A stretch of DNA of 8,251 nucleotides, from NCBI GenBank assembly GCA_025966335.1, contig JAICRS010000130.1, positions 1-8,251 of the forward strand. Reading direction: 5' to 3'. The position numbers and the translations under genes were made by a program. This document shows positions 1 to 5,460 of this stretch, piece by piece. Below the pieces are notes generated by a model. That model did no database searches and was not told the DNA's origin. It was given only the letters and a program-made list of their open reading frames with translations. How positions within the stretch are numbered: the stretch's first letter is position 1; every line of letters begins with the position of its first letter. The stretch is from Nocardioidaceae bacterium. GTDB lineage: Bacteria > Actinomycetota > Actinomycetes > Propionibacteriales > Nocardioidaceae.

Positions 1-39
1 CACAGGCTCTCGCCGGGCCGGTTCGTCGGAGGGATCTGA
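1..39 (+). CDS. C-terminal tail of FAD-linked oxidase subunit (probable GlcE), partial
   Basis: The first 13 codons are open in frame 1 and end in TGA at 37-39, giving the tail HRLSPGRFVGGI. FAD-linked oxidases of the GlcD/GlcE type commonly end in a segment with an (L/F)xPGR core, and this tail has LSPGR. The stop lies one base before the glcF start, as expected for a glcD-glcE-glcF operon, so GlcE is the likeliest identity, with GlcD or another FAD oxidase as alternatives. Only 12 residues are visible, so the call rests on context and one short motif. The glcF ribosome binding site lies inside these last codons. Confidence 0.6.
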   Translation, partial: HRLSPGRFVGGI

Positions 40-40
40 C

Positions 41-1351
41 GTGGACATCACCCCGGCCTTCGACGAGCACCGGCCTCCGTCGGCAGCCCTTGTCGACGAC
101 TGTGTGCATTGCGGGTTCTGCCTGCCGACGTGTCCCACGTACTCCATCTGGGGCGAGGAGATGGACAGCCCGCGCGGCCGGATCTACCTGATGGAGCAGG
201 GGCTCAGCGGGGAGCCGATGACCGACTCGATGGTCCAGCACTTCGACAGGTGCCTCGGGTGCATGGCGTGTGTCACGGCCTGCCCATCGGGTGTCCAGTA
301 CGACAAGCTGATCGAGGCCACCCGCGCGCAGGTGGAACGCCGGCACGACCGCACCCGCTGGGACAAGGCGTTGCGCGCCGCGATCTTCGCGCTGTTCCCC
401 TACCCACGGCGCCTGCGGCTGCTGCGCGGTCCGCTGCGGGTCTACCAGCGCAGCGGCCTCGAGCGCGCCGTCCGGCGTACCGGCCTGTTGGAGCGGGTCC
501 CGAAGCTGGGCACGCTGGAGTCACTGGCTCCCCGGCTCGGTCCGCGGGTGGCGATCCCCGAACGGCTGCCGGCCAGCGGCACCCGCCGCGCCGTGGTCGG
601 GCTCCTGCTCGGCTGCGTGCAGCGCGAGTTCTTCCCCGGCGTCAACGCGGCAACCGCGCGGGTGCTCCAGGCCGAGGGCTGTGACGTGGTCACGCCCGCG
701 AGCCAGGCCTGTTGTGGCGCACTCAGCGTGCACATCGGGCGCGAGAACGAGGCCCAGCGGTTCGCCCGCGGCGTGATCGACACCTTCGACGCGGAAGGTG
801 TCGAGTACGTCGTGGTCAACGCGGCGGGATGCGGCTCGGCGATGAAGGACTACGCGGAGCTGCTCGCCGACGACCCGGCGTACGCCACACGGGCCAGGGC
901 GTTCGCGGACCGGGTGCGCGACGTCTCCGAGCTCCTCGTGGAGCTGGGCCCGGTGGCGCCCCGGCACCCGCTGCCCATCGTCGCGGCCTACCACGACGCC
1001 TGCCACCTCGCGCACGCGCAGGGCATCCGCGCGCAGCCCCGGCAGCTCCTCGCCGGCATCCCGGGGCTCGAGGTGCGCGAGATCGCCGACCCGGAGATCT
1101 GCTGCGGTTCCGCCGGCGTCTACAACGTGCTGCAACCGGAGCCGGCCCGCGAGCTCGGGGACCGCAAGGCCGCCGCCGTACTCGCCACCGGAGCCGAGGT
1201 CATGGTCACCGCCAACCCCGGCTGTCTCATGCAAGTGGGCTCCGCCGTCGCCCGATCCGGCGGGTCGATCGCGCTGGCCCACACCGTCGAGGTGCTCGAC
1301 GCATCCATTCGAGGGATCAATCTGTTCGGCCCACCTCACAAAGGAGATTGA
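41..1351 (+). CDS. glcF: Glycolate oxidase iron-sulfur subunit GlcF
   Basis: This 436-residue protein is the electron-transfer subunit of the membrane-associated glycolate (2-hydroxyacid) oxidase, which converts glycolate to glyoxylate with the FAD subunits GlcD and GlcE. Two 4Fe-4S motifs stand at the N-terminus: C21, C24, C27, C31 (CVHCGFCLPTCP) and C71, C74, C77, C81 (CLGCMACVTACP). Two cysteine-rich CCG domains follow: C192, C224-C225-G226 and C264, then C321, C354-C355-G356 and C395. This order and the length fit GlcF. The GTG start is chosen because GGAGGG at 28-33 sits 7 bases upstream and the start follows the preceding stop directly. An Nramp-like transporter gene begins 4 bases after its stop, so the two are surely cotranscribed. 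Related proteins with this layout include lactate-oxidation LutA/LldE and heterodisulfide-reductase-like subunits. The two ferredoxin motifs plus two CCG domains in one chain favour GlcF, although the true 2-hydroxyacid substrate cannot be read from the sequence. Confidence 0.92.
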   Translation: MDITPAFDEHRPPSAALVDDCVHCGFCLPTCPTYSIWGEEMDSPRGRIYLMEQGLSGEPMTDSMVQHFDRCLGCMACVTACPSGVQYDKLIEATRAQVERRHDRTRWDKALRAAIFALFPYPRRLRLLRGPLRVYQRSGLERAVRRTGLLERVPKLGTLESLAPRLGPRVAIPERLPASGTRRAVVGLLLGCVQREFFPGVNAATARVLQAEGCDVVTPASQACCGALSVHIGRENEAQRFARGVIDTFDAEGVEYVVVNAAGCGSAMKDYAELLADDPAYATRARAFADRVRDVSELLVELGPVAPRHPLPIVAAYHDACHLAHAQGIRAQPRQLLAGIPGLEVREIADPEICCGSAGVYNVLQPEPARELGDRKAAAVLATGAEVMVTANPGCLMQVGSAVARSGGSIALAHTVEVLDASIRGINLFGPPHKGD

Positions 1352-1355
1352 CGAC

Positions 1356-2822
1356 ATGTCCGATTCGATGAAACAGGTAGGAGGAGACACCGCGGGCACC
1401 GCCACGGAGATCCCCAGCAAACATCTACCACCGGTCGCCTACACCGACCTTCCAGAGCCGCTGCCGATGAAGCACGTCATCGGCCCGAGCGTCCTGCTGC
1501 TCGCCGGAGCGATCGGGTCCGGTGAGTATGTGCTCTGGCCCTACATCACCTCCCAGGTCGGTCTGGCCCTCGTCTGGCTGGTCGTCCTCGGTGTCGGGAC
1601 GCAGTACTTCCTGAACATGGAGATCGAGAGGTACACCCTCGCCACCGGGGAGACCGCGGTCACCGGGTTCACCCGCATGTGGAAGCCATGGGGTCTGCTG
1701 TTCATCGTCATGACCGTCGTGCCCTGGGCTTGGCCCGGCTGGGCCACCGGCGGCACCACCACGCTCAGCTTCGCCCTGGGGTTCTCCGAGGACATCATCC
1801 CCTACGTCACGATCGGGGTGCTGGTGCTGATCGGGACGGTGCTCACCCTGTCCCCGGTCGTCTACCGGACGGTGGAGAAGATCCAGTTCTTCATGGTCGC
1901 GCTGATCGTCCTGTTCGTGATCTACACGGCGTTCGTGCTGATCGGCGGCGACGGGTACGCCGCACTCGGTCGCGGGTTCGTCGAGGTCGACAGGATCCCG
2001 GACGGGGTGTCGTCGATCGGGGCCGCCACGCTGCTCGGGGCGATCGCCTTCGCCGGCGCCGGTGGGGCGATGAACCTGGTGCAGTCGAATTGGGTCCGCG
2101 ACAAAGGACTGGGCATGGGCGCCCACCTGCCGAAGGTCGTCTCTCCCTTCACCGGCGACGAGGTCGCGGCGCCGACCACCGGGTACTTCTTCAGGCGCGA
2201 CGACGAGAACATGCGCCGCTGGAACGCCTGGTGGAAGGTCGCCAACCGCGAGCAGTTCTTCACGTTCTTCGTGATCGGCGGCATCACGCTGCTGGTGTTC
2301 ATGGCCTTGACGTTCGTCACCGTCGGCACCGGCGTCGCGGAGGAGAGCTTCGACTTCATCCGGGTCCAGGGTGAGGCGCTCCAGGCTTCCCAGGGCGACT
2401 GGCTCGGCACGGTGTTCTGGCTGATCGGCACCGTCGTGCTGTTCTCCACCAACCTCACCGTGCTCGACATGGTGGGCCGGTTGACCGCCGACGTGCTCAA
2501 GACCGGGGCGCTGCGCAACAACGACCGGTGGACCGAGAGCAGGCTGTACTTCGCCACCGTCTGGCTGGAGATCCTGTTCGGTTCGGTGATCCTGCTCTCG
2601 GGCGTCACCCAGCCGCTGGTCCTGCTGGTGATCGCCTCCGCGCTGAACGGCCTCGTGATGTTCGTGTACTCCTGCCTGCTGCTCCAGCTCAACCGCGGCG
2701 TCCTGCCGCGCGAGATCGGGCTCACCGGCGGACGGCTGGTCGCGATCAGCTGGGCGGTGCTGTTCTACGGCGGGTTCTCGGTGGTGCTCGTGATCGACCA
2801 GGCCAAGCTCCTCTTCGGCTGA
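1356..2822 (+). CDS. Nramp-fold membrane transporter without the canonical metal-site motif
   Basis: This 488-residue protein has about eleven hydrophobic segments, roughly at residues 41-62, 66-86, 112-130, 150-170, 176-197, 219-243, 301-325, 350-371, 398-415, 419-443 and 460-481, after a hydrophilic N-terminus of about 38 residues. The first segment (GPSVLLLAGAIGSGEYVLWP) resembles Nramp helix 1, but the metal-binding DPGN is replaced by GSGE (54-57). In helix 6, where metal importers have an MPHN-type motif, it reads GGAMNLVQS (236-244), so the selectivity methionine of Nramps is not evident. About 55 polar residues separate helices 6 and 7, more than in typical Nramps. It belongs to the Nramp-related proteins often labelled divalent metal transporters, but the missing ligands make that substrate doubtful. 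Its place 4 bases after glcF suggests transport of an organic acid or another solute linked to glycolate oxidation, which is inference. The ATG is supported by AAGGAG at 1341-1346 with a 9-base spacer. A hairpin follows the stop. Confidence 0.8.
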   Translation: MSDSMKQVGGDTAGTATEIPSKHLPPVAYTDLPEPLPMKHVIGPSVLLLAGAIGSGEYVLWPYITSQVGLALVWLVVLGVGTQYFLNMEIERYTLATGETAVTGFTRMWKPWGLLFIVMTVVPWAWPGWATGGTTTLSFALGFSEDIIPYVTIGVLVLIGTVLTLSPVVYRTVEKIQFFMVALIVLFVIYTAFVLIGGDGYAALGRGFVEVDRIPDGVSSIGAATLLGAIAFAGAGGAMNLVQSNWVRDKGLGMGAHLPKVVSPFTGDEVAAPTTGYFFRRDDENMRRWNAWWKVANREQFFTFFVIGGITLLVFMALTFVTVGTGVAEESFDFIRVQGEALQASQGDWLGTVFWLIGTVVLFSTNLTVLDMVGRLTADVLKTGALRNNDRWTESRLYFATVWLEILFGSVILLSGVTQPLVLLVIASALNGLVMFVYSCLLLQLNRGVLPREIGLTGGRLVAISWAVLFYGGFSVVLVIDQAKLLFG

Positions 2823-2828
2823 GCAGAC

Positions 2829-2862
2829 GCGTGGGGCCCAGCGTGCGCGCTGGACCCCACGC
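2829..2862. terminator. Probable bidirectional terminator hairpin
   Basis: GCGTGGGG (2829-2836) pairs with CCCCACGC (2855-2862), and CCAGCG (2838-2843) pairs with CGCTGG (2848-2853). There is one C/A mismatch (2837/2854) and a 4-base loop TGCG (2844-2847). This gives 14 base pairs between two convergent genes, 6 bases after the transporter stop and 17 bases beyond the stop of the minus-strand CHRD-like gene. There is no T tract on either side, which is common for terminators in high-GC actinomycetes. The near-perfect symmetry lets it serve both strands. Confidence 0.8.
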
Positions 2863-2879
2863 CGTGACTCGGCCGGGAG

Positions 2880-3542
2880 CTAGTCCATCTGCAGGACTCC
2901 ACACGCTGCCGGGTCTGTGGCTTCAGCGGGCAAGGTCGAGTCCAGCTCGCTCGCCCCCGCACTGTCGAAGTCGTAGGTTCCGTTGTTGTTGTAGTCCACT
3001 CCGTGGATGACCACAACGGCCTCTCCGCGCGCGATGGCGCGAGCGACCTCGGGCGATGTCCGAGTGTCCCGGTCGTAGTCGATACGGCCGTTGTCCGCTG
3101 TCGGGAAGCGGGTGACAGCCAGACCGCTGCCCGGGCTCGTGTCTCCGCGTGTGGTCAGGGAGACCTGGATCGGTCCGTAACCCGGAAGGCCCTCAGCCGT
3201 GGTCAGCCGGAAGTCTCCGTTCGAGTCGTCGGCCACGGTCGGACATTCGTGCCGGGCCTGCTCGCCGAAGTGGATGTGCTGCGCATGGGGGGCGCCGGCA
3301 AGGAGACCGGCCGCCTCGACCTCGATGTCGAGGTGCCGATGGTTCTTCACCTTGACCTCGGCCTCACCGGTGACGCCTGAGTTGTTCAGCGGATCCAGGT
3401 GCGCCTTCACCTCGGAGCGCTGCCTGTGGTCGTTGCCGTCCTGGTCGGCGGTGGCGGGCCCTCCGGTGAGGCTCGCCGTGAGTGCGGCAGTCAACAGGAG
3501 AGCTGCGCCTCCGGTTGATGCGTACAGTCGGGGAATTTTCAT
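2880..3542 (-). CDS. Secreted CHRD-like domain protein with calcium-loop-like motifs
   Basis: This is a 220-residue exported protein of unknown function. The N-terminus (MKIPRLYASTGGAALLLTAA) is a signal peptide with two basic residues, a hydrophobic core at 12-26 and an AxA-type site (ATA, cleavage after A32). The mature part resembles actinobacterial proteins annotated as CHRD-domain: N53-N54-S55-G56-V57, the HIH motif in PHAQHIHFG (85-93), EGLPGYGPIQVSLTTRGDTS (117-136), and VVVIHGVDYNNNGTYDF (176-192). Two loops look like calcium sites: D106-x-N108-x-D110 ending at E117 (EF-hand spacing), and D183-x-N185-x-N187-G188 with D191. C100 and C214 are the only cysteines and could form a disulfide outside the cell. 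The start is set by AGGAGG (3549-3554) 6 bases upstream and by the signal peptide; the open frame runs 53 codons further upstream but that part is implausible. It stands alone, with gaps on both sides. The CHRD label is from family memory, not from a profile search. Confidence 0.8.
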   Translation of the reverse strand: MKIPRLYASTGGAALLLTAALTASLTGGPATADQDGNDHRQRSEVKAHLDPLNNSGVTGEAEVKVKNHRHLDIEVEAAGLLAGAPHAQHIHFGEQARHECPTVADDSNGDFRLTTAEGLPGYGPIQVSLTTRGDTSPGSGLAVTRFPTADNGRIDYDRDTRTSPEVARAIARGEAVVVIHGVDYNNNGTYDFDSAGASELDSTLPAEATDPAACGVLQMD

Positions 3543-3749
3543 GATGGACCTCCTGGTCCGAGGGACGCCGTCGAGCGGTTGCCCAACGCCAGGAGTTCGC
3601 CGCCCTCGGACTGCCGGATGTCTTCGACACCTGCCTCCGGGCTCGATGGCCCGGCACAGAACGCCCCATGCCCCTACCAAACGGGCCATTCCGAAAGTCA
3701 ATGGTCTAGCCCATGGGGGGCAGGTCGACGTCGTCGACGCGGCGAATGC
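3543..3749. other. Intergenic region with palindromes, no gene seen
   Basis: These 207 bases separate the CHRD-like gene from the small charged-protein gene, both on the minus strand, and should hold the CHRD promoter. Next to the CHRD ATG is its ribosome binding site. CCCATGGG at 3710-3717 is a perfect 8-base palindrome. GTCGAC occurs twice (3724-3729 and 3733-3738) around GTC, forming a 6-pair inverted repeat shortly after the small gene's stop. A minus-strand TTGACT at 3696-3701 resembles a -35 box, but the best following -10 candidate (TAGGGG, 19 bases away) is poor, so I do not call a promoter. The extended reading frames that cross this region have no recognisable protein and no good ribosome binding site. 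Confidence 0.5.
3546..3559 (-). promoter_or_regulatory. Ribosome binding site within a small inverted repeat, CHRD-like gene
   Basis: On the minus strand the sequence reads GGACCAGGAGGTCC, a perfect 5-base-pair inverted repeat with an AGGA loop. The Shine-Dalgarno AGGAGG spans the loop and the 3' arm and lies 6 bases before the ATG. The site fixes the start at 3542. Whether the weak hairpin affects translation is unknown; the repeat may be chance. Confidence 0.6.
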
Positions 3750-3941
3750 TCAGTCGGTCGGCAACCAGGAGCCGCCCTCACCCTTCCAACGACTGATGTG
3801 CTTGCGAGGGACCGAGCCGTCGTCCTCGATCTTCGGGTCCTCGGCGCGCTCCCCCGACCGTTCCTTCGGTTCCTCCTCGGTGTCGCCTCCGGCCACTTCA
3901 GCTTCTTCCCGAGCAGCGTCCTTGGCGGGTTCGCGTTCCAT
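3750..3941 (-). CDS. Small highly charged hypothetical protein (63 residues)
   Basis: I do not recognise this protein. It has 63 residues, about 19 acidic and 11 basic, almost no hydrophobic residues and no cysteine, so it is probably disordered and soluble. The first 41 residues are rich in E, D, K, R and A. The C-terminal third changes character (SVPRKHISRWKGEGG then SWLPTD), with two tryptophans and a positive patch, which suggests a short binding motif. The ATG at 3941 is chosen because AAGGAGG (3947-3953) lies 5 bases upstream, a textbook signal. A second ATG at 3956 would add five residues with a weaker GGGGG upstream. The open frame runs to 4241 but the extension overlaps the mgtE 3' end and reads as shadow sequence rich in P, R and H. 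It lies 116 bases downstream of mgtE in the same direction, with a possible terminator between. It could be a spurious frame, but the strong start signal and the biased composition argue for a gene. Confidence 0.6.
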   Translation of the reverse strand: MEREPAKDAAREEAEVAGGDTEEEPKERSGERAEDPKIEDDGSVPRKHISRWKGEGGSWLPTD

Positions 3942-3946
3942 ACCGG

Positions 3947-3953
3947 CCTCCTT
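3947..3953 (-). promoter_or_regulatory. Shine-Dalgarno AAGGAGG of the small charged-protein gene
   Basis: AAGGAGG on the minus strand is followed by a 5-base spacer and ATG at 3941-3939. It is the main evidence that the 63-residue frame is translated, and it decides between two in-frame ATG codons. Confidence 0.65.
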
Positions 3954-4018
3954 CATTCGCACACCCCCAGCATGCCCACTGCTGTTGACCCACGCCAGCC
4001 ACGCCCTCGACAGCCCCG

Positions 4019-4035
4019 GACCAGGCGCCCTGGCC
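4019..4035 (-). terminator. Possible terminator hairpin after mgtE
   Basis: On the minus strand GGCCAGG and CCTGGTC face each other around the 3-base loop GCG, giving seven pairs including one G-U wobble. The hairpin begins 22 bases beyond the mgtE TAG stop (4058-4060). No T tract follows, so termination is tentative. If real, it separates mgtE from the small gene downstream. Confidence 0.4.
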
Positions 4036-4057
4036 TCGGACGCCGGATCCATACCGA

Positions 4058-5401
4058 CTACGAGAGGCCGAGCACGGCGCGGGCGACGAGGAAGTAGATG
4101 ATGAGGCCGCTGGCATCCACGAGCGTGCTGATCAGGGGCGCGCTGACCACCGCAGGGTCCACTCCGATGCGGCGAGCGACAAGTGGGGTCACCGAGCCCA
4201 CAAACGTGGCAAGGACACAGATGACCACGAGGGATACACACACCACAACGGCGATACCGAAGTCAGCGAACAGCGCTGCGGGCACGACGGCGACTGCGGC
4301 AAGGATCACCCCCAGTACGGCGCCCGCGCCGACCTCGCGGGCCACCACACGAGGCACATCGCGATCTTCCACGTCTCCGACGGCCATCGCTCGCACCACC
4401 GTCGTCGCCGACTGCGCGCCGGCGTTGCCACCGGTTCCGATGAGCAGTGGCACGAACAGGGCAAGAGTCACCGCCTGTGCCAGCGTCTCCTCGAAGAAGT
4501 CGAGCACGTTCACGGTCAGCGTCGCGGCCACGATGAGCACCAACAGCCAACCGATCCGGGAACGGACCAGCTCGAACACCGGCGTTGCCCGGTACGAACG
4601 GCGCAGCGGGATGCTGCCTGCACTTCGCGCTACATCCTCTTCCTCGGCGTCGGCGAGGATCCGCATCGCGTCGTCGACGGTGAGCACTCCTGCGAGGCGG
4701 CCGCCGGAGTCGACGACCGGGGCAGCGATCAGCCGGGCTGCCCGGACCACCCGGGCGGCCTCCTCAGGGTCCTGGTCGACCGAGACCGTGATCGCGTGAG
4801 CAGACATCACCTCGTGAAGGGGCGTGTCGGGCTCGGTGAAGAGCAGTCGCCGCAGGCTGACCACTCCGACCACGCGGTCGTCCTGCCCGAGGACGGGCAG
4901 CATGTACACCGTCTCTGCCGTCGAGCCGTGCTCCCTCACGTGCGCCAGCGCGCTGGAAGCCGACTGGTCGTTGCGGACGCTGACCACCTCGGGGCTCATC
5001 ACCCGGCCGGTGGAGCGAGCGGGGTACGCCGTCAGCCCCAACGTCGCCGCCCGGTCGGTTTCCTCGAGTCCTGCGAGAAGCGGCGCTGACACGGTCGCAG
5101 GGAGCTGGTCCAGGAGACGCGCGCGGTCGTCGGGTTCCAGTCCGTCGAACAGATGTGCCCGGGACGACGACGGCAGATCGGTGATCAGGTCGGTCTGCTC
5201 ACTGGCGTCCAGGCCCACGAACAGCGGGAGCGCCTCGGCTTCGTTCAACAGACGGAAGGCTCGGGCACGGTCGGCACGGCTCAGCCGCCTCACGGTGCGG
5301 AGCAGGGGCTGAGGCGGAGTCTGGTAGAGGTAAGCACGAGCTCCCGACGGATCCTGCCTGAGCAGCCGTTCGAGTTGTTGTTCCTCGGTCTTCGCCCGCA
5401 C
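4058..5401 (-). CDS. mgtE: Magnesium transporter MgtE
   Basis: This 447-residue inner-membrane protein is an MgtE-type Mg2+ channel/transporter of usual length. Residues 1-130 form the helical MgtE N domain, including LFVGLDASEQTDLITDLP (60-77) and the repeat-like LFDGLEPDDRARLLDQLP (84-101). Two CBS domains follow at about 135-195 (VMSPEVVSVRNDQSASSAL onward) and 199-255 (VMSAHAITV, then APVVDSGGRLAGVLTVDD). A connecting segment leads to five membrane helices from about residue 284. The family motif GTGGNAGAQS is at 322-331, and D429 in STLVDASGLIIYF matches the conserved aspartate of the last helix that lines the Mg2+ pore in Thermus MgtE. In that family the N and CBS domains sense cytoplasmic Mg2+ and close the pore. 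The GTG start is set by GGAGG (5407-5411) with a 5-base spacer. The gene starts 59 bases after the ureG stop on the same strand with no clear terminator between, so readthrough from the urease operon is likely. No Mg2+ riboswitch would fit in that gap. Confidence 0.95.
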   Translation of the reverse strand: MRAKTEEQQLERLLRQDPSGARAYLYQTPPQPLLRTVRRLSRADRARAFRLLNEAEALPLFVGLDASEQTDLITDLPSSSRAHLFDGLEPDDRARLLDQLPATVSAPLLAGLEETDRAATLGLTAYPARSTGRVMSPEVVSVRNDQSASSALAHVREHGSTAETVYMLPVLGQDDRVVGVVSLRRLLFTEPDTPLHEVMSAHAITVSVDQDPEEAARVVRAARLIAAPVVDSGGRLAGVLTVDDAMRILADAEEEDVARSAGSIPLRRSYRATPVFELVRSRIGWLLVLIVAATLTVNVLDFFEETLAQAVTLALFVPLLIGTGGNAGAQSATTVVRAMAVGDVEDRDVPRVVAREVGAGAVLGVILAAVAVVPAALFADFGIAVVVCVSLVVICVLATFVGSVTPLVARRIGVDPAVVSAPLISTLVDASGLIIYFLVARAVLGLS

Positions 5402-5406
5402 GGCCG

Positions 5407-5414
5407 CCTCCTTT
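5407..5414 (-). promoter_or_regulatory. Shine-Dalgarno AAAGGAGG of mgtE
   Basis: AAAGGAGG on the minus strand lies 5 bases before the GTG codon at 5401-5399. It supports a non-ATG start for mgtE and independent translation after ureG. Confidence 0.75.
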
Positions 5415-5460
5415 GTTCCGTTCCTCCACCCGAGTCGCCGTGGTCAGCTGCGGGGGCGAG

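Noticed and set aside
521..1420. A 299-codon open frame on the minus strand opposite glcF
   Set aside because: It lies antisense to the conserved glcF gene, its translation is low-complexity G/R/H/D sequence with no family signature, and long antisense frames are expected in high-GC coding DNA.
1425..2126. A 233-codon minus-strand frame opposite the Nramp-like gene
   Set aside because: The translation is a D/H/P/G-rich shadow of hydrophobic codons read in reverse, without a ribosome binding site or recognisable domain.
3543..3701. A 53-codon N-terminal extension of the CHRD-like gene
   Set aside because: The signal peptide and the AGGAGG site both place the start at 3542; the extension is R/G/P-rich and would bury the signal peptide.
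3671..3701. A promoter for the CHRD-like gene (TTGACT followed by TAGGGG, minus strand)
   Set aside because: The spacer would be 19 bases and the -10 box lacks the final T, so the match is too poor to annotate.
3199..4101. A 300-codon plus-strand frame across the CHRD-like gene and the small charged-protein gene
   Set aside because: The translation is S/P/R/A-rich with no motif, it is antisense to a gene with a clear signal peptide, and it has no convincing start signal.
3942..4241. A 100-codon N-terminal extension of the small charged protein
   Set aside because: It overlaps the mgtE 3' end in another frame, is rich in P, R, H and C, and has no good start signal, whereas AAGGAGG precedes the internal ATG at 3941.
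5402..5460. A possible Mg2+-sensing riboswitch or terminator between ureG and mgtE
   Set aside because: Only 59 bases are available, about 15 of them taken by the ribosome binding site and its spacer, and I see no stable stem pairing beyond a weak five-base one.
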